Assembly: GCF_954871325.1 (NCBI RefSeq)
Contig: NC_088779.1
Location: 31,432,729 to 31,496,728, forward strand
DNA: 64,000 nt
Source: Gordionus sp. m RMFG-2023
Lineage: Eukaryota > Nematomorpha > Gordioida > Chordodea > Parachordodidae
Direction of reading: 5' to 3'
Positions 25,301-47,600 of the stretch are shown one piece after another. The notes beneath the pieces were generated by a model, which was not told the DNA's origin, searched no databases, and was given only the letters and a program-made list of their open reading frames with translations. The position numbers and the translations under genes are program-made. Numbering within the stretch: position 1 is the stretch's first letter; every line of letters begins with the position of its first letter.

Positions 25301-26192
25301 AATCAGTCGAAGCGCAAATTACAAAATGGGGCTACAGGTGTGACTCCTATCTGTGAGCACTTTTTATTAACGAATCGCCAATCTAGTAATACATTTAATC
25401 CAATAGCAACCTTATTTCGTTATTTTATAAAAAAAAAACCTTGACTCCTAACCAGCACGTGATATATCACATGATCGAAAACGTAATCACAGAAGTCCAA
25501 AACACCGAAATGAAGATGATTCGAATTCAAAATCTGCCAAACACGTCAAGCCTCACATTTCGGCTCCGCACAAAGATTCGAGTGGAGGCGCGGAAAGGAC
25601 TAAAAAATCAGTCGATAAAACCAAACGGCGTAAAGTCGGCTCAGAGGATCGCGTCGTTAAGCACGAAAAGCATAGAAAGCACAGCAGAGATAAAAGTGAC
25701 GAACGCCGATCACATAAATCTTCCTCTAAATACTCTACCCAAACAACGAGAGAGGAGAGCCGAAAGGAAAAGCACCCCAGTCTTGCCAGACATGCTCGTA
25801 GGGATGAATCGAAGTTATCTGATAACGCTCGTAAAAGCGACAAATCTGGTCACCAAAAATTATCGACCCATAAAAAACTGAACTCCCGCAAAAAAATCCA
25901 AAAAAATCTGGGCTACCAATCGGATTTGAGCGAATCTAGCGCCGATATATCCTCTAGCGAAAGCGAGCGGGAGGAGAGAGAAAGGCAGAAGGTTATCGTG
26001 AACGAACGACTCAAAATATTTGCCAGGAGGAACACGGATTCCAATCAGATATCCCAAAAATTGGGAGAATACATCAAAAGATTGCAAGCCGCCGAAAGTA
26101 AAGGAGGCTTGGATCCCGGATTCGAAAGTTCCAGCCTTAGTACTACGATAGGATACGATGTTATACTGAGGCTATTCGCGATTGAAAATTAA
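22309..26192 (+). CDS. NSRP1: Nuclear speckle splicing regulatory protein 1 (NSRP1/CCDC55) homologue
   Basis: Eight coding exons: 22309-22325, 22370-22466, 22531-22602, 22659-22775, 22858-23065, 24164-24272, 24669-24760 and 25456-26192. Phases agree at all seven junctions and the total is 1449 nt (482 aa). The start ATG gives MEGGK-RYGLI, matching the conserved Q-YGLI start of NSRP1. Exon 4 has SVYQYDELYDDM (human TVYEYDSIYDEM). Exon 5 has PKYM...KIQREREMEGDEFQDKE, the family's most conserved block. The last exon encodes a long, charged, Lys/Arg/Ser/His-rich tail (several SS, RS and KH pairs), like the low-complexity C-terminus of NSRP1, which regulates alternative splicing in nuclear speckles. 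Donors after exons 2 and 5 (GTTCAA, GTTAAA) are weak, so extra exons inside intron 5 are possible. The end of the tail is less like the vertebrate one. Confidence 0.87.
23066..24163 (+). other. NSRP1 intron 5 with an alternative open segment and C13 tract
   Basis: Contains an open stretch at 23416-23580 behind a plausible CAG acceptor whose phase does not fit the flanking exons, a run of 13 C at 23679-23691, and a 66-bp imperfect palindrome at 23902-23969 (GATAAAAATATTCA and its complement at the ends). No second gene is seen. Confidence 0.5.
24822..25347. mobile_element. MITE filling most of NSRP1 intron 7, TA target
   Basis: The left end reads GGAGTCAGCTGAACCGCCAT and then TTTGCGCTTCGA. 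The right end, reverse-complemented, reads GGAGTCACACCTGTAGCCCC and then TTTGCGCTTCGA. Both ends are flanked by TA (24820-24821 and 25348-25349), as in Tc1/mariner-type insertions. It is 526 bp inside a 695-bp intron. Confidence 0.65.
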
Positions 26193-26216
26193 AAAAATAA
26201 TAGATATTTATAGAAT

Positions 26217-26222
26217 AATAAA
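26217..26222 (+). terminator. Poly(A) signal of NSRP1
   Basis: AATAAA 25 nt after the NSRP1 stop codon. Confidence 0.6.
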
Positions 26223-26405
26223 GAAATGTATATCACTCACTATCAGTTAAGTAAAATTAATTAACATGAACTCATCCCATGAACAATAAATATGCTATAT
26301 TATATAGAATTGGAAATTATGATCCTTCTTAATTTCTATATAATTAATTGTGTTCTCAAAATTTTAATTTAGGGGGACTTTATTTTTGCCGGTATTATTT
26401 CCTGG

Positions 26406-27366
26406 CAGAGTTGCTAAAAAATACTTTTCAAATGGGAAAACGTATCTAGATGTAGATACTTTTTAAAAGTGTATCAAGATACACGTACAATTTTTATTTT
26501 ACTTAAAGGATGCATAATGTTTAATATCGGATTCTATTGTTAAAATTTAAATTTCGAAGTGAGTTAAAAAAACAAAATTATCGAGCTGATATCACATCTA
26601 TATACAAATATATAATTAAATTAATATAATTATTTGTTAAATTTTAATAACAAAACATTCTCAAAATTTTAATCATCTAGAAACCCTAAACCTGTTTATC
26701 TGTAGAAACATATTAAGCCATACTAAGCTCCTTCTACTAGCGCACATGACTATTTAGCTGCACTAAACACCTTCTACCGGGGCACGTGATTATTTAGCCA
26801 CCTCCTTCTACCGGAGCACGTGACTTAGAGTGATTGTTATATTTAATGAACACATATTTGTATAACCATTAAATATATTAAAATCCTGATACTCATTTTT
26901 TAAAAAAAATTATTCAAAATTTGATGAGCGTCAAAAACTTATGTCAATATTTCTATCATCTAAGGGGTGCCCAAAAAAAATATAATTTTTATAATTATTT
27001 GATTTCTATTCAGAGATTGTCTTGAAACATTGATCTAAAAATGATGATCTATATTTTTAAAATTAATATTTGATTAAAATAAATTTAAATATAAAATTTA
27101 TCGTGTTGACGTCATCAATTGTCCTAAAATAAAAAAAATTTCTGGTATATTTTTGTATTGAAATAAACTCGGACATATTATTAATTGTATTTAATTTAAA
27201 TAATATATTTTTTTATATAAAAATAAAATTATATCTAAAAATAGATAAGTTTCATTTGATATAGAATCTGGATACTTATATATTCTATAAAAGTGATTAC
27301 AGATACAACATTCTTGTAATCTAGATACAGTACCTATATTTGTATCTAGGCACTTTAGAAACTCTG
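26406..27366. mobile_element. 961-bp non-autonomous hAT-like element
   Basis: Ends are CAGAGTTGCTAAA (left) and CAGAGTTTCTAAA (right, reverse complement), the CAGxG start typical of hAT termini. GTATCTAGATA-type subterminal repeats occur at both ends. The flanking 8-mers TTTCCTGG and CTTACTGG match at 6 of 8 positions, consistent with an aged 8-bp target duplication. No transposase. It lies in the space between the 3' ends of NSRP1 and the collagen gene. Confidence 0.7.
26727..26825. repeat. Triple CCTTCTACyrG repeat with CACGTGA boxes
   Basis: Three ~40-bp units inside the hAT-like element, each with CTTCTAC(T/C)(A/G)G, then GCACATGA, GCACGTGA or GCACGTGA, then TATTTAGC in the first two. 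Two units carry the palindromic E-box CACGTG. Confidence 0.75.
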
Positions 27367-27369
27367 CTT

Positions 27370-28005
27370 ACTGGTATCGGGTCAATTCCTGGAATTATTT
27401 CATCTTTTTTTGTAGAACGCCAGTCAAACGGAACGAAAAAAACAATAAGCAGTCTGAAAAAAACACCAAAGCTTAGAGAGGATTTTGAAATTGGTGTAAA
27501 ATTGATTCCAAAGATCAACCATTAGTGGGTTATAATTTGGTGTTCGATACTCTATAAATGATCAAACATTTTGTTGTAAACTTTAAAATTTAATTATGCA
27601 TATTTTATTTATTATCTAGAATATGATATATATATATATATATATAATAATATAGTATAATAAATATATATAATATAATATTGTAAGTGTTTGGTTTTTT
27701 TTGTACATTTGATTTATTATTAATTAATATATAAAACAATATTTAACAAAGGGAATACTGGAACAGTTATCGATAAATGAAATGATAATATACGAATTTC
27801 AAAATGTAAAAAATAAATGCATATAAAGACAAATCAAATTGTTCATACATGTAAAGACAAAATACATTTTGCCATAAATTAATACTTGTAAAAAATATTC
27901 TATAATGTTTAAAATTATGTCTTCATTTTCCTTCAGTTCCCAGATAGAAAATAAGCAATGAACTAAACCCAAACAAGTCGATCTCAAATATCTTTTTTTT
28001 AAAAA
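27370..28005. other. Space between the hAT-like element and the collagen stop; 3'-UTR sequence
   Basis: Holds a small + strand frame ending at 27525 (no family recognised), an (AT)n tract at 27621-27670, and the presumed collagen 3' untranslated region (minus strand, below 28006). No further gene seen. Confidence 0.45.
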
Positions 28006-37490
<9,485 letters not shown>

Positions 37491-40400
37491 CTTTATATTT
37501 ATTGATTAATCACGGTGGATTATACTTATAATTATTTCAAAGGTATATAATATATGTATGTTAGCGCCAATATGATTGGACAATTTAAAGCCTTAATTTT
37601 TGAGTCATCATATAATTTTATGAAATAAATCTATGGAAAATAACTAATATAAACTATCATTAAGTTCAAAAAGTTCACGTGACAAAATTGTCTGAAATTC
37701 ACATAGGATATATATATATTCCAAACATGACGAAATACATATCCTGGAAAAATCAAAATTTAAAAAAAAGAAGAAGATTTGTTACCTCTGATGTATGAGC
37801 AGGAAGGACTTATCGGCGATTCATATATAGATTTAGCTTTAGATATAAAAATATGAATCAAAAATTATTATTAAATTTCCTTTTGGTTTTGATTCAATTC
37901 CATTCTTTTTTAAAAAAACGTTTTCTTATTTAAATTCTTTTGTTTTTTTTAAACGTTTTTGATGTTTTTTCTTATTTCCGCTTTTTATTTCCCTTCGCTT
38001 AAATTGCTTAAATTATTTGGTATAAGATATTTAAAAAAAAAATAATAATAGGGTTCGGTTCGGTTCATATTTTTTTTAGTGGGTATAGTTTAGAAATTAT
38101 AAGTTCCATTTATTTTACTCCACTAGAAAAATTATATAAGGCGTGTAACAGCTGTGTCGAAAACTTGAAATTTATAAATTTAAAAAAAAAAAAATTAAAC
38201 TTGTGGATAGATGGTTCGAAGTGATGATGGAAAATATCGCAACTAAAAGTATCATGAGTTTAGGAATCAATTATCTTTAGCGGAATTATTTATGTACACA
38301 AAAAATAAAAGGACTAGATATAATATAATTTTTAATTTTAGATCTGAGAATTTCTTTTATCGCTAACATTCATTAGACATCTTGGGCTTACGATGCTAAG
38401 ACATATGGGCCGTGCCCTGGTTTTTTCCAGCTCAGACCTAACAGATTGAAAACAGGAAAACCCTCTCTTGGTTTGTTTTCTAAGAGTATTAAAATGAATA
38501 TTTTTGGGAAGAGTCTCACAAAGATAAGCATGCCTAAATCTAAATACCCCTTTTTTAGAGAAAGCTAATATAGAGGGCTAAACTGCTATTTAGAAATACG
38601 ACGAATTCAGACACGGCCTCATCTCTCTTATAAAAAACCTACATATACAGTGTTGAGCAGATATGTCGAAAATCATTTCCAGGTTTTGTTTAATTTATTT
38701 TGCAAATAAAATTATTTAATTTGCAATTAAAAAAATTGGACATATTTTTATCAAATCTTGATGAGGGGAAAAAAAGATGGGAAAGGCAAGTATTCCTAAG
38801 TCAGTCCTGAAGAAAAATTCGATGCACCTGAAGATCAGAGAAATATTCTCAATAGAATTCTCTAGCTTATTTAATAATATCACATAAATAATGCTCAATA
38901 TTACAAAATTTATGATTAATAATTATCTAATTTAATCAATCTATCAATTATTCTATGCTATAACTGCATCTTTTTTTATTTATTACCTGATTTCATATTC
39001 TATACTACTTATTAACCAGGGAAATGACAAAAAAATTTATACAAATATGCAATTTCTTGTCAAAATAATTAAAAATCTTTGGCACCCTCCCTCCCCCCCC
39101 CCTATCCTTCAGATTATTCCGATCCTTAAATTAAGTCTCACCTAATGAAAGTAGGGAATGATGGATCAGCTATGGGCTATGTATTCGTGATTCTGAGGTT
39201 AATAGGTGGTGGGGGCGATATAAATAGAAGTTGAAAGAGCTAATCGATCTAGCATGGGGTTTAAGACGAAGACGTTTTGGGTGTTTCTCGACAGGATAAG
39301 GTGACTGCTGGTACACCCTTGTTTACAGATAATATTATTTTGTAGTAATAAAAAAAAATAGTGTCTGTTAATCGAGGTAAAACTGGAGAAGTTAGTGGAA
39401 TGCTTTAGAAAGAGATACAGGGTGAAGATTAGGAGGAAGAAAATATTTACTTTATTTAAGTGAAGATTTATTTTCCTAGACTTAGTAATCACATTCAGAG
39501 AGAAAAAAAAATAGCTTTTTATAGTCATAAAAATTTGAATAATTTTAGATAACAAATTCAAATGTATTTAAAAATCGAATAATTTTGAAGGATAAATCAT
39601 ATTTTAATTACTTTCTTTGATATTTTGTAGTTTATAATCTAATGGATTCATCCATTAGTCTTATCTATTACATTAAAAAATTTAAATTCTTTAGAGAAAG
39701 AAACCCCCATTCAAAAAAAAAATGTATTTAGCCATCTTTGCAATTAGTTACCTTTATAACTTTTATCTTATTTTGCCATATCAAAAATATATTTTTTTTC
39801 CTTTGTTTTATGTATAATTATCTTTATCTTTTATCTTTATCTTTTCATCTTTGTAATTATTATTGTAATTACTATTTTTGATAATTTGTCTAATCTTATA
39901 AGATAAGGCTAGGGAAATGATCATACGAAAAGAGGAAGAGTTTGGAATGGAATGGAATGGAATGGAATGGAATGGAATGGAATGGAATGGAATGGAGGGT
40001 GGGGATTAGCGTTATCTTTTCCTTATTTTCAAGGCAGACTTCCGTTTAAAATAAGGATTGATTAAAAACCATATTTCATTTTCTAATATAAATTTCTCGC
40101 CTGATTTCCAGGTCCATTTGGCTCGTGAACTAACGATACAAATGACTCTAATTTAATCTCTAACAGATCTTTTTATTTTTTTGACCATATCCTTAAGTGT
40201 GGTTTAAATTAATAAAAGTGTTGCGACAAATAGGTTAGAAACCCCGAAACCCCTGTTTCCCAAACCCATAGAATTCTCCACCCTAAGACTATCTATCACT
40301 CTTTTCGAACGGTTTAATTTATATAATGTCTTCTTTCCTCATATCATATAGTTCAGAATTTCATTTATTTTAAAAAGGACCAGAAACTCTTTTTATGAAC

Positions 40401-43400
40401 TCGAATCCTCCGATTATTTCCCAAACAACAATCTTAAATTCTTTCAAATTATTATTCAGGGAACGTTTAGCCATAATTTTTGTATCATGCTTATAATCTT
40501 CAAAAAATTATGGCACAAAGTCAACTAATGAATCGTGTAGAGAGAAAGGAGATCGGCCGGGGTAACATTGACCCTTGAGCACAAATAACATAAATTAGGT
40601 GTGAAGATGTATTTTTATATAAAACTTCTCTTCTACATTCTTTTTATTTTCCTGGTTTGTCATATTTTTTTAAAAACTCGTTAAAATTACGAAAGTGACC
40701 CTCTAGTATTTTTTTGTTTTTAAGAAAATGTAAATTTGTTCACATGATTTAAAAATTTGTATAAAGGTTCCATAAAATTTTAGCTATATAATAAAATTTA
40801 TCGGGAGTTTGTAGCGAAATATGAAGTCACATAATACCGATTTGGGTAATATCACCTTGGGGGGGGGGGGTTATAGCTGTTATAGGTTAAACGGTTAAAA
40901 ATGTTCTCTCCGATTAAATCTACAAAAAATTATTTTGGAATACTAATGTCTACACCATATACATGATATTTTCGAGTAAAAAGAAGCATTTATTAATAGT
41001 TTTGTGCTTATATGGAATAAAGGTTTTAGAAATAGCCTTAAAGGAATGTACGATGTGCCTGTGCTAAAACTGTGCTATTTCCCATAATTTCCTTACACAT
41101 TCCATTATTGTATGTATTAATCGAAACTTATAATATTTTGTTGAACAAAATAACAAAATTGCTTTTAATTTTAATAACCACTTTACCCCGGTGCTTTGCC
41201 GTCTTACCCAAGTGCTTATTCATTTTACCCTGGGTACGGAGTTAAAAGGGTAGCCATAGTGCTTCACCTAAGGTAACATTCCCATTTACAATATCGGTTA
41301 ATATGTCCCACATAAGATTGTGTGCGCCATTGACAAAATTCAGTTCTCAAAAATTCTCAACTAATCTTTAGCCACGAAATTGAGACACCTACGTTTTTAA
41401 ATAGCTTTGATGACCAAATTTGTTGAAGTCTCAAAGATAGCAAAGTTAGGTGTAATTTTATTTGGACATCTGTTTGATTAATACGACTAATTTAATTTCA
41501 CAAAAAGATTTGATCTTATTACATAATTTTTAGTGTTTACTTTTCTAGTAGTCTTAAAGGAATTTCAGAAAAACTTCCACAAAATTAGAAATAATAGGTG
41601 AATATCTTTTCTAATAAATCTATGGTTCAATAATATATTTTTAAAAAAAATTTTTAATTATTTTTTTGAAATTGCTTGGGTAATAAGGTAAAACATTGTA
41701 TTTTATTATATATATTTTTTTCTTAAAAAAACACAAAATTTTTATAATTTTAAAAAAATAACGTTATTTTTTAATGTTTTTTTTAAAAAATTTTTCGCAT
41801 ATAAAAAATTACGTGAAATTTATTTTGAAATAATAAAATATATATCACACAAATATTTAAAAATTTTTAAATTTTCGCATACTTTTTTATTCATGGCTCT
41901 ACATTTTTTCTTTTAAATTTTTATTGTAATTTTTTTTGAATTTATAATTCAGATGTATTTTTAAAAATAATGATTTAAAAAATATTTTGCTTTAAAATTA
42001 TATAAAGTCAATTTATAAGAAATTTTTTCTAACCAAGTTTAAATTAAAAATGCAAATAGGACCTATTTTTTAGTAAAATAATATTGGAAGGTAAGGAATC
42101 TTTCTTTAGAATCCGTTCACAACAACCGGCTAGATCCTGAAAAAAAGTCCCTTCCTAACAAGGATTACATCCAGGTTGAAGCTTATAGCACCGAGTGACA
42201 CAAGCTACCCGATAAACACTTTATGTACTAATATGTGGCAGTGACGATCCACACAGTGTTTAACAGTACAGGCATTGTATAAGCCTATAAAGATTCTCAG
42301 CTCCTAAAATCCTTAAAATTATATCTTTGAATCTAGAAAATAAGAGGGGTACCCGAAAATTCCTATCTTTTCATTGTTTTTAAAACGATTTTTTCGCGAC
42401 TTAATATTTGTATATAATCAAGGCGAGGAGAAAAAAAAATTATATTTAATTTTAAGGAAAAAAAAATTAACCTTTAATATGATCCATTGATGTGAAAACA
42501 ATTACAAATATTGAAGATTTTTTTTGCAGCAATTCCTGGCGAAAAAAAGTTGTTAAACACGAAATTTCAATGATAAACAATTCTTTGTTTTTTAGCGATT
42601 ATCTTTTAAATTTATTTTGCGCTTCTACTTAATAGCGTTTTATCTATCGGGAAAAATCTAGCAAAAATATTATTAGCCTTAATTTCCGCCCATACATCAA
42701 ATTTGATAATTTAATAAGAAACACATTTTTTTTATTCTCAACATATATTAATTCTATTATAACGTAGTTTTAGATTTTATAATATATACATAGAGAGATA
42801 GGTATTGTTGCGAATCAAGAGAACATATATTTAAAATTTAAACATTTTTTAAATTTATTTTTTGTTAAAAAAAATTTAATTTAATTATAATATAGTTTCA
42901 TCGAGTCGAAATAGAAATATAATATATGTAATATATAATTAAACCTGTGTAACGATTTTATATAAATAATATACAAAAAGGGTATTCCACTAGGAAATTA
43001 GGAATAGCCAAATTTTTTTATAAATATTTTATAAGGGAAAATAAAGGGTTGGTAATCTTTTCATGCTATTTAAACATTTAAATAAACATTAATGTATTTT
43101 GGCTAATTGATAAATAAGCCTTTTTTCTATCTATTGAAATTATTCTTTATAATGCATTTATTTTTTGATTAGCTTTTTAAGTAAATAAGAATTCAGAGTG
43201 GAATTTCTTTCTTCGAATCTCTCAGTAAATTATTTATAAAAAAGAATTTAAAACACATTTTAAACCAAATGGCCCACAAACCACAACTTAAAGATAAAGG
43301 AAAAAGGGGGGTTATTTTTATCTTTTATAAGATATTAATATTATTATTTTTTTTTCAGAATTTAAATATAAAACATATGTTATAAATTTAAAGAAAATTA

Positions 43401-44529
43401 AAATATATTTTTATAATATATTTCCTTTTTTTACTTTACCATCCATTAGTTTATATTTTTTTGGGGAAAAATGCATATTATACAAAATTATGGGTTTAAG
43501 TAAAGCTAACTAAACATAGTATAAAATAAATTATATTTTATTGCTGTCTAAATTATTATTTTTTTAAAAAATTTTAAAATTGATGATGGATGTAAGTCTA
43601 CATTTATAAAAAATAATGAGGATAAGTGTCAAAATGTATGAAATAAATAAAAGATAAAAACAAAAAATAAAATAGATAAATAATTTTTAAAAAAAAATTA
43701 AAAGAAAATTAAAACAGAAATATAAAAGATAAGAAAAACAAATAATCGAAAAGAAAAAAGTAGGAAGGAAAATTAAAGAAAGTTATAGAGAAAAAAAAAA
43801 GAAAACTTGGAAATTGGACATTAAAATTTCATAGTCTGTTAAATAAAATACATACAATATTCAAATATTATTATTTAGGAAATTGATATAAATTTGATTT
43901 TATTTTTTTAATAAATATTAATTTTATAGATATATAAAATTTAAAGATAATTCTGCAATTTTTTTAAATATTAATTAAATGAATTAAATTTAAAAAAAAT
44001 ATAATCTCATAAAAAAATATATAAAATTATTCAAAAAAAAAATATATATATAAGTATCAAAGGCTCTAAAAAGAGCTTAATTTAGTAATGAGTATGTTCC
44101 TAACAATTCAAACAATGCTATGTAATGAATATTCTTACAACTTGGGGTGAAATGGCAAATTGAACAAATACATTTATTATTTACATTAGAAATATTTTTG
44201 AGGATAATGCCCTGAGTAATGCCCTGAGATTTTTTCCATACAAATATGTTTTGCTCTTAGAAGCCTACAAGATTTACTATTGAGGCAAATTTTTCATAAC
44301 ATTCATTTCATGAACATTGAGTTCAATGGTTTTATTAAAACTTAGATAGGTATGGTAGATTAAATCCTAATTATTTTAAATTTATTCTATAACACATATA
44401 TATTATTAAACAAGGAGCATCCTTTGAATGAAATCAAAATAATAAATAAATGGGTAATGTTTAGTACTAGCTTATATTACAACATAATTTATTATTAAAA
44501 GTAATTCATTCATTTAATTTATTTAATCA
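37491..44529. other. 7-kb intergenic region between collagen 5' end and GSTZ1
   Basis: No gene recognised on either strand. Present are a (TGGAA)n array (39943-39996), C10 (39093-39102) and G12 (40859-40870) tracts, a GC-richer patch at 42110-42330 with no identified product, and an A/G-rich strand-biased block at 43600-43820. The collagen promoter and signal-peptide exon should lie in the first part. Confidence 0.5.
39943..39996. repeat. (TGGAA)n pentanucleotide array
   Basis: About eleven uninterrupted units. Confidence 0.97.
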
Positions 44530-44541
44530 TCAGCTGATTTT
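44530..44541 (+). promoter_or_regulatory. TCAGCTGATTTT box upstream of GSTZ1
   Basis: Identical 12-mer to 22270-22281. It lies about 94 bp before the GSTZ1 ATG. It may be a shared promoter element or chance plus repeat drift. Confidence 0.25.
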
Positions 44542-44634
44542 TAAAAAATTTTTCCCAACTTGAATAGGGTTTTATTATAAAATTAAAGATATATTTTCCA
44601 ATATATAAAAGTTATATCAATAAATTTTTGTGTC

Positions 44635-47600
44635 ATGATGAAAGTAAATCATTAAATTTATATAATTTTTTAATTTATTCTAGCCAATCTTATATTCTTA
44701 TTATCGAAGCTCATGTTCTTATCGTGTTAGAATAGCTTTAGCCCTAAAAAATATTGATTATGAATATGCCCAAATTAATTTAGTAAAAGATGGTGGGCAA
44801 CAGGTATTTTTTAGCTATAATTTATATAATTTTATTCCAGTAATCATATATTTTTATTAATATTCTTTGGGGTTACTGAGACTATATAATTCATAGTGCA
44901 TTAATCATTATTTAATTCTCTTGTTGAACTGGCATAAATATACAGATTTGTTTATTTAACTTTGATATAGTTATAGCAATGTTTTTATTGGTACAGACCT
45001 GTTCACAAACATGTAGAAGTTGGCTTAAAATGAGCAAGGGTATTTGGTTAGACTAGACAAGTTGTAATATTTTTAAAGGTTGGGCCTTAAGTTCACAATT
45101 TTTTTCCAAGGATTAGAATTTAAAATTTATATCTTTTCTATCATAGAAAATTATTGTATGAATTTGGTAGAGGAATTTAGGGGCCAAGCCATATGTGTAT
45201 AGGTGGGCACAAAAATCACAAACATTTCTATTATAAATAAAACAAAACTCTAAAGAAATGATCAAAGTTTTTAACCAGAAGGATTTATATGTTTGAACAC
45301 TGGTTCCTCTATTAATGGTGCTGGTGTCATCTTTATTCATCAATACAAGAGGTCGCCACAGTGTCTTTAATGATTTTGTTAGATAATTTTATAATACAAT
45401 ACAATACCATTATAAATGTTACTATGTCTATATTCATATTAAAGCAGCAATAAAAAAGTCAATAAGAAAATGTTTATATATATAATACTGACATTTTTTT
45501 CTCTAAATTATAATAAAAATATGGTTTCTTGTTATAATGTTATCTTATAACAATTAATAATATCTTAATTTTATTCTGATTCCTAAATAATAATAATAAA
45601 AATGTTTCATACTGCAAGAAAAGGTTTTTTTTTAGTGGTAATAAATTGGTGGAGAAGCTTAGCAGCCTATAAATTTACATATATGTAGGATTTTAGATTG
45701 ACCTAGCCTACAAATTTTCCTTGTGGAAAAATTTTTGCAAAATATTTTTAAAGGCCCAAGTCTAAGTAAATTTTTAATCAAGCAAAATTTATATCATTTT
45801 TTTTATATCTTAAGGTCTGGGCCAGTTAATCAAAATTTAGGGGGCCAATCCTAAAAACTTGATCAATAAATTCCACGGCCCATTTTGGGCAAAGTTATTC
45901 TGCGCTGACCTCTAATAAATCTACTCAAAAACGGATAGAAAAATGAATTATTCGTAATTGATTATTTTAAACGAATCGAACAATTTACTCTTCGTATTAC
46001 TCGTACGAATACCAATTTATTCAATTCGTTCAAACGAATCTAATACGAATAATTTATTATTCGCCAACTAATGATATATGAGAATTTGTTTATTCCATCT
46101 CCTAAATAATCGAAAGAAAGATGATTAGTTTAAGAATTACCAATTATTTTTATTCGTTGATTATTCTGCGCTGACATTTAATAAATCTACTCAAAAACGG
46201 ATAGAAAAATGAATTATTCCTAATTGATTCTTTTAAACGAATCAAACAATTTACTCTTCGTATTACTCGTACGAATACCAATTTATTCAATTTGTTCAAA
46301 CGAATTTAATACGAATAATTTATTGTTCGCCAACTAATGATATATGAGAATTTGTTTATTCCATCTCTTAAATAATCAAAAGAAAGATGATTAGTTTAAG
46401 AATTATCAATTATTTTTATTCGTTGATTATTCTGCGCTGACCTCTAATAAATCTACTCAAAAACGGAAAGAAAAATGAATTATTCGTAATTGATTCTTTT
46501 AAACGAATCGAACAATTTACTCTTCGTATTACTCACGAATACCAGTTTCAATTCGTTCAAACGAATCTAATACGAATAATTTATTATTCGCCAACTAATG
46601 ATATATGAGAATTTGTTTATTCCATCTCCTAAATAATCGAAAGAAAGATGATTAGTTTAAGAATTACCAATTATTTTTATTCGTTGAATCCAGAAAGATG
46701 ATTGGTTTAAGTATTACCGATTATATTTATTCGTTGAATCCTGAAAGATGATTGGTTTAAGGATTTACCAATTTATTTTTAATCGTTCAATCCTATGTCT
46801 TTAATGATGCTTCGTTTTTCTACTTAAAACTGTTAAAATCTTTAGACTTCGATTTGTAAATGCATTAATAAATTTTTGTTATTAAGTTTATGCCCAATTA
46901 CCAAGCTCTTAACCCACAAGGCTTAGTGCCAACTTTGGTCGTAAATGATCACGTGCTTAGCCAATCGATAGCTATCTTAGAATATTTGGAGGAAGCGTAT
47001 CAAGACGCGCCAAGGATATTGCCAAAAGATTTGTACCAACGCGGAAAAGTATTCAAATTGGATATTTTTTATTGCTATTTGTCAGTATTAAGGCTAACCA
47101 AAATTCGAATCGATTTACCATCCAAATTTTTTTAAAAATAGTAGTCTGCTGCATTTAGACCGGATTTAAGAATCAAATGGAGCTAGTTACTTTATATACC
47201 AACGGATAGGAAAACCTGAGCAATTTGGCTGACAACGGTTTCTAGACTCGATCATGTAGCCAGCCACATTCAGAATGATTTAACGGTCTGAACCGGTCCG
47301 GTTGAGCTTCCTATCATTTTTCTACCTACACCGATATACCGATTTTTTTGAATGTGATTTCTAGTACTATTCGTTTTTAGGGCTCATCTTATTTGTTTTA
47401 CAGGCTGTGTCCAAAACATTGTAAAATTTATTTCGAAAACTTTTATAACTTTATCGAAAAGGAATAAGCCAATGACCAAAACGTTTTTGTGAAATTTTGT
47501 AAAATTTGATCGATAGGTTTCCTTAGAATTTTGAAATTTGGACGTAACTTTTAAGAAAGAAAGAAAGAAAGAAAATATATACTTCTTTTATATAATTAGC

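Noticed and set aside
25441-25881. 146-codon + strand frame at the same place
   Set aside because: It is a different frame from the one that joins exon 24669-24760; the true frame gives the Lys/Arg/Ser-rich NSRP1 tail down to 26192.
25553-26087. Leucine/serine-rich minus-strand frames opposite the NSRP1 last exon
   Set aside because: They are antisense to a confirmed charged coding exon with matching splice phase; the composition follows from the sense codons.
27340-27525. 61-codon + strand frame spanning the right end of the hAT-like element
   Set aside because: Its first part is transposon terminus; the rest has no recognised family and no supporting splice partner.
27621-27670. Candidate CRISPR or satellite in the AT run
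   Set aside because: Plain (AT)n microsatellite without spacers or defined repeats.
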